DNA of 27,327 nt from a virus (IMGVR_UViG_3300046836_000593:1-27327); one strand, 5' to 3'. Positions 1 through 6,594 are shown, counted from the first letter of the stretch. Notes: generated by a model not told the origin, from the sequence alone. Numbers and translations: made by a program.

Positions 1-111
1 GAACTGGGATTCTCTGACTGTGCTCCCGAGCATTCGATTCGCGGCCCACGGCCGCAAGAAATCGTGCGGCTGGCACGGGAACATAACCCGCGGGGAAGTC
101 ACAAACGCTTA

Positions 112-588
112 ATGACTGAGGATCAACAAGCGATGAAAACCCGCGACGCCATAAATGATGCATTCAGCGCCTCCGTAGTCGCCTTCCTCGATCTGGCACA
201 TTCGGAGGACATGGACGTTCCAGGAAGAAGTGAAGCGGCCGAATTCTACAAGGAAACAGCCGCTGTTTTGGCGTGGGTGCTCGAGCGGCGGGACTACCCA
301 CAATTCGCGTCCGTCGATCGCCTGATGACACGGCTGCTTCAGGTCCATGATCAGAATAAAGAGCCAAGAATCCGTAATGATGAGGTTCAGCGCGCCATGC
401 GAGCCGAATTCCGGGAAATCATCAGCGGTTGGATGCTCATCGACGGGCTGAGCGATCTCACGGACCGAATAGAACTGGCTGCGGAATGGACGAAGAAAAA
501 CCGCCCGCTGCAGCCCGACGAGGAAGCCACGATCAAACTGATGATCGAAGCGCAGATTGCCCGCTCGGATCCGCGAGGCGAGGATTAG
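112..588 (+). CDS. Hypothetical helical protein, possibly 5'-truncated by window
   Basis: I do not recognise this protein. From the ATG at 112 it would be 158 aa, soluble, charged and mostly helical, with no membrane segment, cysteine cluster or nuclease motif that I can see. The reading frame is open all the way back to base 1, so the true start may lie upstream of the window. Inside it, GTG 64 has no ribosome site, ATG 112 is preceded at a distance by GGGGAAG, and ATG 133 by GAGG about 11 bases away. It ends just before the convergent minus-strand gene at 604-879. It is the first member of the small-protein region that leads to the Gam-like gene. That it is a gene is likely from its length and uninterrupted, evenly composed frame; its function is unknown. 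Confidence 0.55.
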   Translation: MTEDQQAMKTRDAINDAFSASVVAFLDLAHSEDMDVPGRSEAAEFYKETAAVLAWVLERRDYPQFASVDRLMTRLLQVHDQNKEPRIRNDEVQRAMRAEFREIISGWMLIDGLSDLTDRIELAAEWTKKNRPLQPDEEATIKLMIEAQIARSDPRGED

Positions 589-603
589 CGCGCTGACAGG
601 GAA

Positions 604-879
604 TCAATCCGTTTCCTCGTCGTCGGCCTGGTCGGGCCCGGCGCCCGCCGGCAGGGCGTTCAGCCATGGGTCGAGACGCTCGCGAAGCAGCTTCGGCATC
701 GACAGGCCCCGGCGCAGGGCCTCGGCCCGCAGGGCGTAATACCGCTCGCGGGGGATCGATAGCGGCACCGTCAAAGGCGGCAGTGGCACCGGCCCGGGCC
801 TCCTGGAGTCATTCCAGTTGCTCTTGATTTTGCGGCGTCTATAAGGTTTCTCGCGATAGAGGCAGGGCGCGATGGTCAT
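604..879 (-). CDS. Small basic protein, possible ribbon-helix-helix-like DNA-binding
   Basis: This 91-aa protein is the only minus-strand gene I can support. It has an Arg/Lys-rich N-terminus, then around residues 34-65 a short strand (TVPLSIP) followed by two predicted helices (ERYYALRAEALRRG, then SMPKLLRERLDPWL), and an acidic tail (DDEETD). Strand-helix-helix of this size resembles ribbon-helix-helix or CopG-type repressors, and the same pattern appears in the small protein at 2402-2602. It is transcribed divergently from the Gam-like gene, with about 90 bases between starts, so a shared control region is plausible. I see no clear ribosome site and GC-rich DNA often carries spurious frames, so existence and function are both tentative. 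Confidence 0.45.
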   Translation of the reverse strand: MTIAPCLYREKPYRRRKIKSNWNDSRRPGPVPLPPLTVPLSIPRERYYALRAEALRRGLSMPKLLRERLDPWLNALPAGAGPDQADDEETD

Positions 880-971
880 GGATGACCGGAGTTCTCGCGG
901 GCTGTTTTGCGGGCGCGCCAGGTTTTTTGCTCGATTTTACGCATTCGACCAAGGATGGTCCTATAGCAACC

Positions 972-1604
972 GTGACGAAATCACGCAAAAAGTCGGATGA
1001 AAAGACGCTACCGCCTGTCGATTGCGACTCGCTGGCCGATGTCGACCGCCTGCTCGGCGACCTGGGTTCCCTCGATCAGCTCGAGGCGAAAGTGCAGGCC
1101 CGCTTTCAGGCCAAACAGGACTCTCTGACGGCCGATTTCAAGGGATCCCTCGTCATCACGATCGACGGCGAGCCGATCGGAATCGAGGACCGGCGGAAGC
1201 AGGTGCACAGCGCACTCGCGTCCTGGTGCGAGGCCCACCGCGAAGAAATTCTCCTGGATGATTTGAAGTCCCGCGAATTGAATTTCGGGACGGTGGGCTG
1301 GAGAAAATCTCCGGATTCGATCAGCAATCTCAAAGGCCAGCCAGCCAAGGGGAACAAGACGCTGCTCGAAAAGGTCATCGGCCATTTGCGGCGGGCCCTG
1401 CTGAAATTCAGCGACGTCGCCGCGGCCCTGGGCGATTGCCTGGCGATCAAGGCCGACTGGTCGAAAGACAAGCTGGCAGCAGCACTTAAGGACGGCAAAA
1501 TCAACGCGGCCGACCTGCGGGCGATCGGTTTCCGTCAGGTTACCGGCGAAGAGGAATTCTTCGCCGAGCCGCTCGAGCGGAAACTGGAATCGCTGGAGAG
1601 CTGA
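972..1604 (+). CDS. gam: Mu Gam-like host-nuclease inhibitor / DNA-end-binding protein
   Basis: In phage Mu, Gam binds the ends of double-stranded DNA as a dimer (Ku-like) and shields them from host exonucleases such as RecBCD. The family hallmarks are visible: a long charged coiled-coil helix (about residues 25-95, with DRLLGDLGSLDQLEAKVQ), a beta hairpin inside it (LVITIDGEPIG), then the conserved ELNFGTVGWRKSP block at about 102-114. A positively charged C-terminal part follows. From the GTG at 972 the protein is 210 aa, close to the family length. The frame extends back to ATG 882, but that adds a hydrophobic stretch foreign to the family; the Lys/Arg-rich start after GTG 972 and the AAGGATGG at 950-957 favour the later start. 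No Mu-type transposase is in the window. The family call is firm; the start is moderately sure. Confidence 0.88.
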   Translation: MTKSRKKSDEKTLPPVDCDSLADVDRLLGDLGSLDQLEAKVQARFQAKQDSLTADFKGSLVITIDGEPIGIEDRRKQVHSALASWCEAHREEILLDDLKSRELNFGTVGWRKSPDSISNLKGQPAKGNKTLLEKVIGHLRRALLKFSDVAAALGDCLAIKADWSKDKLAAALKDGKINAADLRAIGFRQVTGEEEFFAEPLERKLESLES

Positions 1605-1607
1605 CGA

Positions 1608-1790
1608 ATGGACCGCGAGCTGGCCGACTCGATCGTCCGTGCCGCGGTTCGCGGGGCTCTGCGGGAATGCGAACTGCTCGAATTAAATGATCGGACGCGC
1701 CTTGAGGAGGTCGTCGATCGCGTCCTCGGGTCAATCGACCGGCAGCGGCATGTAAGGACGGCGATGGCCGACCTCGTTCGCGACGAATAA
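1608..1790 (+). CDS. Small hypothetical protein downstream of Gam
   Basis: A 60-aa acidic, helical protein that starts 4 bases after the Gam stop, with GGAGAG just upstream as a ribosome site. The sequence (MDRELADSIVRAAVRG...) looks like a small helical bundle and has no recognisable domain. Tight spacing makes co-translation with the Gam-like gene likely, so a role in DNA-end protection or early replication is possible but not shown. Not recognised otherwise. Confidence 0.6.
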   Translation: MDRELADSIVRAAVRGALRECELLELNDRTRLEEVVDRVLGSIDRQRHVRTAMADLVRDE

Positions 1791-1821
1791 CCAGCAGGGG
1801 AGCGTCCGTGTCAGGTTTGTC

Positions 1822-1968
1822 ATGCGCCCCGATCGCCGTCAATTGCTGCTTTTCAGCGGTGCCAAGCCGCCAATTCCGGCCAAGCCGCGGGATCAGAAAG
1901 AGATCGCTCGCGACGAAAAGCTCCGCGCTATCCAGGAGCTCGCGCGCTGGTGGCGCTCGAAACGCTGA
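1822..1968 (+). CDS. 48-aa basic hypothetical peptide
   Basis: A short frame, ATG 1822 to TGA 1966-1968, encodes a 48-residue basic peptide that begins MRPDRRQLLLFSG, has a Pro/Lys-rich middle (KPPIPAKP) and ends in an amphipathic helix (DEKLRAIQELARWWRSKR). TCAGG lies 6 bases upstream. It follows the 60-aa gene by 31 bases on the same strand. The composition, with an ordered helix and a Trp-Trp pair, looks protein-like, but at this length chance cannot be excluded. Function unknown. Confidence 0.4.
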   Translation: MRPDRRQLLLFSGAKPPIPAKPRDQKEIARDEKLRAIQELARWWRSKR

Positions 1969-1988
1969 TCCATCCTATTGACGGCCTG

Positions 1989-2000
1989 CGGTGACACCAC
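1989..2000 (+). repeat. Dispersed 12-base motif, copy 1
   Basis: CGGTGACACCAC. Identical copies lie at 2620-2631, 12984-12995 and 26250-26261, all on the + strand and all between genes. The core GGTG-A-CACC is a small dyad. This copy is the least similar in flanking sequence and lies about 400 bases before the next likely gene start (2402). Confidence 0.7.
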
Positions 2001-2204
2001 CGACAAGGGCCGGCGTTGCATGCATGTAGAAAACGCCTGCTGCGGTTGTGAGTTTCCCTCCCGCGCCAAGGCGGCCATTGAGGGGGGGGCTATCCCGAGC
2101 TCGAATCGGCCAAAATTCGGCGTGATCAGGAGTCTGGCGATGCGGTCGAATCCTTTGGATTCCCGATGCTTACCAGGGCTCAAAAAATGGTTAGCGTATG
2201 CTTA

Positions 2205-2243
2205 GCAAAATGTAAAATTTGGCCGAAATACTTCGCATTTTGC
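2205..2243 (+). repeat. 8-bp inverted repeat around AT-rich -10-like sequence
   Basis: GCAAAATG at 2205-2212 and its perfect complement CATTTTGC at 2236-2243 flank a 23-base AT-rich centre that includes TAAAAT. It could be a regulator site overlapping a promoter. An eight-base stem with a long loop is weak evidence on its own. Confidence 0.35.
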
Positions 2244-2274
2244 CTGTCCGAAATTTCATAAACAATCAGTCTTC

Positions 2275-2288
2275 CTGATTCGAATCAG
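2275..2288. promoter_or_regulatory. Perfect 14-bp palindrome, candidate operator
   Basis: CTGATTCGAATCAG reads identically on both strands. An extra half-site AATCAG occurs 11 bases upstream at 2264-2269. It lies in the AT-rich part of the non-coding region, upstream of the small RHH-like gene at 2402-2602. Palindrome size and position fit a repressor or dimeric regulator operator. No T-run follows, so a terminator is unlikely. Confidence 0.45.
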
Positions 2289-2401
2289 CCAGGATGCTCA
2301 CTCGGTAGCCACTCCCTTTGAGCTTCGGCCGATGGATCGCGGGCGCGAACGTCCCGTCATATTTTACTTCACAAATCTCCGGGGGGCCGGAGTCCTTCCC
2401 G

Positions 2402-2602
2402 ATGGGCGCAGCGCCCGGCAGCCGCCGTCAGATTTACATTTCAGCGCCGATCCACCTGCGATTGCGGTTGATCGCCGCTCAACACGGAATCCCGATCCGG
2501 GCCCTCGCCGAGCACGTCCTGGGCGACGAGGCGCACGTCCGCGCCCTCGCACAGCAACACGGCCGCCGGGCCGGCAGCGACGAGGAACTGGCCGACAAAT
2601 GA
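2402..2602 (+). CDS. Small ribbon-helix-helix-like protein
   Basis: A 66-aa protein from ATG 2402, with GGAG about 10 bases upstream. A longer version from TTG 2318 is possible but its N-terminus looks unlike protein. After residues RRQ there is a strand (QIYISAP), then two helices (IHLRLRLIAAQHG and PIRALAEHVLG), then a charged tail. Strand-helix-helix at this size resembles RHH/Arc-type regulators or a short antitoxin-like DNA-binding protein, and parallels the minus-strand protein at 604-879. It lies between the 14-bp palindrome and the second copy of the 12-base motif, which suits a regulatory role. Function is inferred only. Confidence 0.5.
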   Translation: MGAAPGSRRQIYISAPIHLRLRLIAAQHGIPIRALAEHVLGDEAHVRALAQQHGRRAGSDEELADK

Positions 2603-2619
2603 TCGGTCTTGTAACGGCG

Positions 2620-2631
2620 CGGTGACACCAC
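2620..2631 (+). repeat. Dispersed 12-base motif, copy 2
   Basis: CGGTGACACCAC, here followed by GCAA so that 16 bases match copy 3 (12984-12999). It sits between the RHH-like gene and the zinc-ribbon gene, about 65 bases upstream of ATG 2697. GTGACA resembles a -35 box and TAAACT lies 15 bases downstream, so a promoter is possible. Confidence 0.7.
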
Positions 2632-2696
2632 GCAACCTGCATTAAACTCCTGCGCGTTGCCTCTCTTCGGCGGCGAAACTTCTGGGAAAGCTCCCG

Positions 2697-2948
2697 ATGG
2701 GCGATCTGCCCAAACTGCACGAATGCCCGGGGAACTGCGGTCGCCTGACGACCGAGACGGTCATACGACGCGGTAAAAATAACGAATCGCCGGAAATAGT
2801 GGCGGCACTCTGCCGCGACTGCCGCGAAACGATGCAGCGGCGGGCGCTCCGAGTGGAATCGCCGCTCGACGGCTGCCGCGAAGGATCAAAAAAAATCCCC
2901 AGCCGGGGCGAAGCGACGGCGCAGCCTAGAATCATTCAGCACTTCTGA
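2697..2948 (+). CDS. Small zinc-ribbon-like protein
   Basis: An 83-aa protein that begins at ATG 2697 with GGGAAAG seven to thirteen bases upstream. Two cysteine knuckles, C10-x3-C14 (ECPGNCG) and C39-x2-C42 (LCRDC), suggest a four-cysteine zinc ribbon with about 24 residues between knuckles. The tail is basic and probably disordered. Zinc-ribbon mini-proteins of this kind are common in phage genomes as DNA- or protein-binding accessories, but I cannot assign a partner. It follows the second 12-base motif and precedes the holin-like gene by 16 bases, so it may open the long rightward operon. Confidence in the gene is good and in zinc binding moderate. Confidence 0.6.
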   Translation: MGDLPKLHECPGNCGRLTTETVIRRGKNNESPEIVAALCRDCRETMQRRALRVESPLDGCREGSKKIPSRGEATAQPRIIQHF

Positions 2949-2964
2949 GACAGCGGGCCCCGTC

Positions 2965-3210
2965 ATGGATTTTGTTGCGATCGGTGATCTCGTCGCGAAG
3001 GTCGGCTTTCCGATTGTTGCCGCCATTGGCCTCGCCTATGTGATCTGGGAGCTGGCCCGCTGGGCAATGCGTACCGGTGACCGCCTGGCGATGCGCTTCG
3101 AAACGCATGTCGACTCGATCGAACAGACGCAGGCGGCGATCAAGCCGCAACTCGATCGCATTGAAGGAAAGATTGCCTGCCGCGCCCCCGCCACGACCTC
3201 GGGCGCATAA
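2965..3210 (+). CDS. Holin-like single-pass membrane protein
   Basis: 81 aa with one strong membrane segment at about residues 13-32 (VGFPIVAAIGLAYVIWELAR) followed by a charged helix (40-70) with coiled-coil character. This matches small phage holin-like or haemolysin-accessory (XhlA/BhlA-type) proteins, which sit in the inner membrane and help release or activate the lysin. The gene lies 8 bases before a cysteine peptidase of the NlpC/P60 type, a usual holin-lysin arrangement. No sequence signature fixes the family, so the holin role is inferred from topology and neighbour. Confidence 0.55.
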   Translation: MDFVAIGDLVAKVGFPIVAAIGLAYVIWELARWAMRTGDRLAMRFETHVDSIEQTQAAIKPQLDRIEGKIACRAPATTSGA

Positions 3211-3218
3211 AGGGAAAA

Positions 3219-3800
3219 ATGCTGCATTGCGATTTTCGCGCCGGCGACCTGCTGTTTTTTTACGGCACGACCTGGCAGTCGCGCGTCATCGAGTTCGCCA
3301 CCCGCGGGCCCAGCCACGTCGCCATCGTCATTGAACACGAGAAACGCCCGCTGCTGGCCGAATCGACGACGCTCTGCGAGCTCCCCTGCGAAATTCTCGA
3401 ACGGAAAGTGCGGGGAGTTCAATGTCACGATCCGATCGACCGGGTCGCCGGATATGAGGGAACTGTCGACCGTCTGCCGCTCCTTGCGGCGCTTTACCCG
3501 CATCAGAGTCTGCACCTGGCGACGATCGCCCTCAAGGAATTTCTCGGAAAACCTTACGACCTGGCCGGCGCCCTCGAAAGCGGGACGAGCCTTTTCAAGT
3601 CTTCGAACCTGATGCCCTATCCCGACCTGGGATCAATCTTCTGCAGTGCATTTTGTGCCCACCTGTTGATGCGCATCGGCCGGATGAACTGGGACAACCC
3701 AAAGCGAATCAATCCGGCTGACCTCTTTCATCGCGTGCGCCGCAACGCGACGCACGGACCGCCGGTCCGGCTCAAAGGGACCGATGAACGATTCCTTTGA
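3219..3800 (+). CDS. Permuted NlpC/P60-like (YiiX/YebB-type) cysteine peptidase, candidate endolysin
   Basis: 193 aa, start ATG 3219 after AAAGGGAAAA. The fold signature of circularly permuted NlpC/P60 proteins is present: N-terminal GDLLFFYG, then H33 in SHVAIVIE as catalytic His, an acidic residue E49 shortly after, and the catalytic Cys late in the chain, C142 in FCSAFC, followed by the typical Pro-rich NPKRINPADLF. Family members cleave peptide or amide bonds in cell wall peptides or lipids. No signal peptide is evident, so export would depend on a holin such as the preceding membrane protein. Candidate endolysin of the phage; an amidase or acyl-transfer role is an alternative. It overlaps the 34-aa membrane peptide gene by 17 bases. 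Confidence 0.75.
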   Translation: MLHCDFRAGDLLFFYGTTWQSRVIEFATRGPSHVAIVIEHEKRPLLAESTTLCELPCEILERKVRGVQCHDPIDRVAGYEGTVDRLPLLAALYPHQSLHLATIALKEFLGKPYDLAGALESGTSLFKSSNLMPYPDLGSIFCSAFCAHLLMRIGRMNWDNPKRINPADLFHRVRRNATHGPPVRLKGTDERFL

Positions 3801-3888
3801 AAACTATGCACTCGGCGCCCTATTGCTCCTGGTCGCGATCGACATTGCCGCCTGGATCGGGCGCCTGATTTTTCTGGCCCTCTCTTGA
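3784..3888 (+). CDS. 34-aa single-pass membrane peptide
   Basis: ATG 3784 to TGA 3886-3888 encodes 34 residues: a short acidic head (MNDSFENYALG), then a continuous hydrophobic helix (ALLLLVAIDIAAWIGRLIFLALS). AAAGGGA sits just upstream inside the end of the peptidase gene, which it overlaps by 17 bases, and the protease gene starts 12 bases after it. Clean hydrophobicity, ribosome site and position between lysin-like and protease genes argue for a real small membrane protein, perhaps a second holin, antiholin or lysis adaptor. Too short for family recognition. Confidence 0.6.
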   Translation: MNDSFENYALGALLLLVAIDIAAWIGRLIFLALS

Positions 3889-3900
3889 GGTTTTTCAAAT

Positions 3901-5064
3901 ATGGCCTCGTTATTCGCCCTGCTTCGCCCGGCGCTGGTGATCATCAGCCTGCTCGGTCTGGTTCCCTCAGAACTTCCCGCCGATTACCTGAAAGATCCGC
4001 CGGGGCGCGTGCTGGCTTCAGTGCGCGTCGCCAATGGCGGCTCGACCTGTTCGGCGACGATCATCAGCCGCGGCCCGCGGTGGGCCTGCGGAGTTGGCGC
4101 CGGGCACTGCTTCCAGGGGAACATTGGCGGCAAATTCAAGATTCACTTCGCCGACGGCTCGCAATGCGAGGCGACGTTACTGGCCATCGACCGCTCGATT
4201 GACGTGGCGCGTTTCGCCGTGCCGGCCGAGGCCGTTCTGGCAGTCGTTCCCATTCCTTCCTCGCTGTCCGGTCCTGCGATCTATGAAGCCTGTGGATTTC
4301 CCCGCGGCGACGGTCCGTTCTATTACCGTCTTTCGCCGGCGTCCGATTCGGTGAGCACCGCGAATGGAATGACCCGTTGGAAATTCTCCGTCGATGGCGG
4401 CGGCGCGATTCCCGGATGTTCGGGATGCGGGATCTTCGCCAACGGAAAACTATGCGGCGTTCTCAGTCACAATGACGGCGGCGAAGGAAAAATCTGCTAC
4501 GGATGCCCGCTCCCGGCGCTCAGGGCGTTTCTGGATCGAACTGATCAATCTGGTTGCGACCGCTGGCAAATGGGGAACTGGCTGGGACATCACGTCGCCA
4601 GCCATCACGCGCCGCGACCATTGGCCATTCGCAGTGGTGGACGAATTGAGCTGATGCCGCCCCCCGCCGATCCCGGCTGCCCCGGCGGCAATTGCCCGCT
4701 GCCGCGGCGGATTGCCGAAGTACCGGCCCCGCCGCCTGACGCCGATCCGGGACGGTCGATCCCATACGCCAATCCTTCCGATCAGCATGAGGCCCCCTAT
4801 GACGGACGCGGCCGGCCACCCGAGGGCCTCCGCACGCCGCGCCAGCGTTCGAGTGAAATCGATAAGCTCCGCAAATATCTGGCGGAACGGGAACACGAAA
4901 CGCCGGCACTTCCTCCCGACGATCACGAGCCGCCTTACGTCGGTCCCGGCCCGGACGACCCGCTCCCTAAAGAAAAATCCCCAGTCCTGGCGTTCGTCCT
5001 GGGCGCTCTCGCGTTCGTTGGCGTCTACGCGGTGAAGTTCCATAAAGCCGCGCAAGCGGTCTGA
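3901..5064 (+). CDS. Secreted, membrane-anchored trypsin-like serine protease
   Basis: 387 aa. A hydrophobic N-terminal signal or anchor (residues 5-20) is followed by a chymotrypsin-fold domain with the full triad: H69 in GAGHCF, D101 in SIDVARF, and S174 in PGCSGCGIF (a GxSG form with Cys instead of the usual GDSGG). Many cysteines suggest disulfides, fitting an exported enzyme. Residues of about 225-355 are a Pro-rich, probably disordered linker, and a C-terminal membrane helix (about 362-380, VLAFVLGALAFVGVYAVKF) would tether the enzyme. It sits in the envelope cassette between the 34-aa peptide and another membrane protein, so cleaving host envelope proteins during exit or superinfection exclusion is plausible. 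Chymotrypsin-like proteases are rare in phage genomes. Target unknown. Confidence 0.75.
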   Translation: MASLFALLRPALVIISLLGLVPSELPADYLKDPPGRVLASVRVANGGSTCSATIISRGPRWACGVGAGHCFQGNIGGKFKIHFADGSQCEATLLAIDRSIDVARFAVPAEAVLAVVPIPSSLSGPAIYEACGFPRGDGPFYYRLSPASDSVSTANGMTRWKFSVDGGGAIPGCSGCGIFANGKLCGVLSHNDGGEGKICYGCPLPALRAFLDRTDQSGCDRWQMGNWLGHHVASHHAPRPLAIRSGGRIELMPPPADPGCPGGNCPLPRRIAEVPAPPPDADPGRSIPYANPSDQHEAPYDGRGRPPEGLRTPRQRSSEIDKLRKYLAEREHETPALPPDDHEPPYVGPGPDDPLPKEKSPVLAFVLGALAFVGVYAVKFHKAAQAV

Positions 5065-5076
5065 TCCATCCGAAAT

Positions 5077-5093
5077 CCAAATTCCGAAATTGG
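5077..5093. repeat. 17-bp near-perfect dyad between genes
   Basis: CCAAATTCCGAAATTGG is a dyad with only one mismatched pair, in the 36-base gap before ATG 5101, and part of the run AAATCCAAATTCCGAAATTGGAA. It resembles AT-rich intergenic dyads that I recall from planctomycete genomes. It could be a regulator site or RNA hairpin; nothing shows which. Confidence 0.4.
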
Positions 5094-5100
5094 AACCTCC

Positions 5101-5799
5101 ATGCAGCCTGTCCTCGATTTTCTCGCCACGCCGCACGGCGTCATTGCCGCGGTCCTGTTTTGCGCCTTCGCCGCGGGGGCGCTCTTTCGCGTCCAGGCGC
5201 TGGCCGTCGCTGAGCGGAAATGGTGCGGAGACGTCGCCCATTTTGAAGCGGCTCTTGGACTTTCCGATACGATGACAGCGCCCTGGAGCGATCTGGCCAG
5301 TGGCGACATTCCCGGTTTCGTCGGCGCCATGAAGGCCAAGATTAAATATCTCGCCGATCGCTCGAACCGCGAGAAGGAAGTCGTCAACGTCCTGCGAACG
5401 CTATATGCGACTCCGTCAGGAAAAGCCGCGATCGACAAAGCCTATGCGGATCTGGCTGGCGGCGCGACGGCCGAGCAGCTCCAGGCCGACGTCGACGGCG
5501 TTGTCATTGCGGCTCCGAAAGGCCCCGGCCTGGGCCCGGTTGCGACTGATGTGGCGAACGCCGTCGCCAAGATTGAAGCACTGACTGCCAATCCCGCGCT
5601 GGCGAATCTGCTGCACCTTTTGCCCGCCGACCAGGGGATCCTCGGAAGTGCCCTGTTGACTGCCGGTCATGCGGTCGGAGCCGCCGTCTCAGCGACAGGC
5701 GCCATCGCTCCCGCAGCCGGAATCGCGATCGGCAATGTTCCCGCCGACCATACCGTGACAATCGCCGGGCCGGTGACTCCACCTGCAGCCGCGGCCTGA
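5101..5799 (+). CDS. Single-pass membrane protein of unknown function
   Basis: 232 aa. One N-terminal membrane helix (about residues 12-30, HGVIAAVLFCAFAAGALF) is followed by a helical soluble part and a Gly/Ala-rich C-terminus (residues 180-232) that ends in PPAAAA and is probably disordered or repetitive in structure. There is no catalytic motif. It is the last membrane protein of the envelope cassette and follows the protease gene by 36 bases. Topology (N-in anchor, extracytoplasmic body) would suit a spanin-like, lysis-accessory or superinfection-immunity role, but no family is recognised. Confidence 0.6.
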   Translation: MQPVLDFLATPHGVIAAVLFCAFAAGALFRVQALAVAERKWCGDVAHFEAALGLSDTMTAPWSDLASGDIPGFVGAMKAKIKYLADRSNREKEVVNVLRTLYATPSGKAAIDKAYADLAGGATAEQLQADVDGVVIAAPKGPGLGPVATDVANAVAKIEALTANPALANLLHLLPADQGILGSALLTAGHAVGAAVSATGAIAPAAGIAIGNVPADHTVTIAGPVTPPAAAA

Positions 5800-5852
5800 T
5801 GCTCACGCTGACAATTCAATTTCGCCCCCCTCAGAAACGAAAGCCCCGCGCC

Positions 5853-6086
5853 ATGCCCAGCCAGGCTCAGTACGAAGCCACGAAAGCCGCCCTGACCGAT
5901 CTTTCCGCGGCCGTCGCGACCGACGAATCAAACTCCTCCGCCGTGGACACGGCGACGGCGCAGCTCGCCAGTGCGCAAACCGCAAAGACGGCCTCCGGCA
6001 GCGACGTGCAAGCGAAGCTGACGGCGGTCGTCGATGCGGCCGTGGCGGACGGGTTCAGTGTCACGCCCAGCGCGCCCGCCGCCTAA
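5853..6086 (+). CDS. Small Ala/Thr/Ser-rich helical protein
   Basis: 77 aa from ATG 5853 (MPSQAQYEATKAALTDLS...), rich in Ala, Thr, Ser and Asp with heptad-like spacing, so probably an amphipathic helix or coiled coil, ending in a Pro/Ala tail like that of the preceding gene. An in-frame ATG at 5799 overlaps the previous stop (TGATG) and would add 18 basic residues; that start is possible through coupling, but the added part looks untypical. Low-complexity helical proteins at this place in phage genomes are often minor virion or scaffold-type components. Function not recognised. Confidence 0.5.
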   Translation: MPSQAQYEATKAALTDLSAAVATDESNSSAVDTATAQLASAQTAKTASGSDVQAKLTAVVDAAVADGFSVTPSAPAA

Positions 6087-6140
6087 TCTGCCGAACGAGC
6101 AAGCCCATAAAGTCACGATTCATTCCCGCGCAGGTGAAGC

Positions 6141-6587
6141 ATGCCATTTTCGGAAGCGATCACGAATGATCTCGTCGCACTTTCGCCGTCGCAGACCGTG
6201 ACGAGCGGGACGGCGGCGACGACGACGCCGGTCGGAATCCCGCACATGATGAACGGGCTACTGCTGGTTCTCGATGTGACGGCGGCTGCCGCGGCGGTCG
6301 GCGACACGTTCGACGTCAAAGTCCAGGCGCTGATCGAAGGAACGCCGGCGGCCGGGACCTGGTCCGACGTAATCCACTTCACGCAGGTGCTGGGGAACGG
6401 CAGCGCGAAACGGTTCATTGCGAAGATTGTCGGCGCGACGGCCGTCACAGCTTATCTCGATGCCGCCCTGGCCGCTGCCAATCAGAAAGACATTTTCGGC
6501 GATTACTACCGCGTCAATTACACGGTCGTCGACGGCGGCGCGCACGGTCAGTCGTTTACGTTCGCTGTCTGGGCGTTGCCCTTTTAA
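6141..6587 (+). CDS. Virion-like beta-rich protein
   Basis: 148 aa, predicted all-beta, rich in Thr, Val, Ala and Gly. The central stretch LLLVLDVTAAAAAVGDTFDVKVQ followed later by TWSDVIHFTQV follows a pattern I know from small phage structural proteins (strand, DxxVKVQ, W-x-D), and the protein at 14735-15190 carries a comparable VMDLKLQ block. It could be a head decoration or minor tail protein, though it lies upstream of the terminase rather than beside the capsid gene. It precedes the HNH gene by 7 bases on the same strand. The structural assignment is by composition and pattern only. Confidence 0.5.
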   Translation: MPFSEAITNDLVALSPSQTVTSGTAATTTPVGIPHMMNGLLLVLDVTAAAAAVGDTFDVKVQALIEGTPAAGTWSDVIHFTQVLGNGSAKRFIAKIVGATAVTAYLDAALAAANQKDIFGDYYRVNYTVVDGGAHGQSFTFAVWALPF

Positions 6588-6594
6588 GGGAAGA

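Larger units (their letters stand above)
1969..2401 (+). other. Non-coding control region without a confident gene
   Basis: About 430 bases without a gene I trust. It holds one copy of the dispersed CGGTGACACCAC motif (1989-2000), a run of eight G near 2080, an AT-rich pocket at about 2180-2280 that contrasts with the GC-rich surroundings, an 8-bp inverted repeat GCAAAATG / CATTTTGC (2205-2212 and 2236-2243), a -10-like TAAAAT (2213-2218) and a perfect 14-bp palindrome (2275-2288). This is what a promoter-operator or replication-control region would look like. No direct evidence distinguishes these. Confidence 0.5.

Noticed and set aside
882-971. Longer N-terminus of the Gam-like protein from ATG 882
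   Set aside because: Hydrophobic and Gly/Phe-rich segment that the family lacks; the GTG at 972 starts with the expected basic stretch.
1978-2205. TTG-started 75-codon frame with several Cys
   Set aside because: It contains the 12-base motif, runs through the eight-G tract and into the AT-rich control island, has no ribosome site and an unnatural composition, so the region is more likely non-coding.
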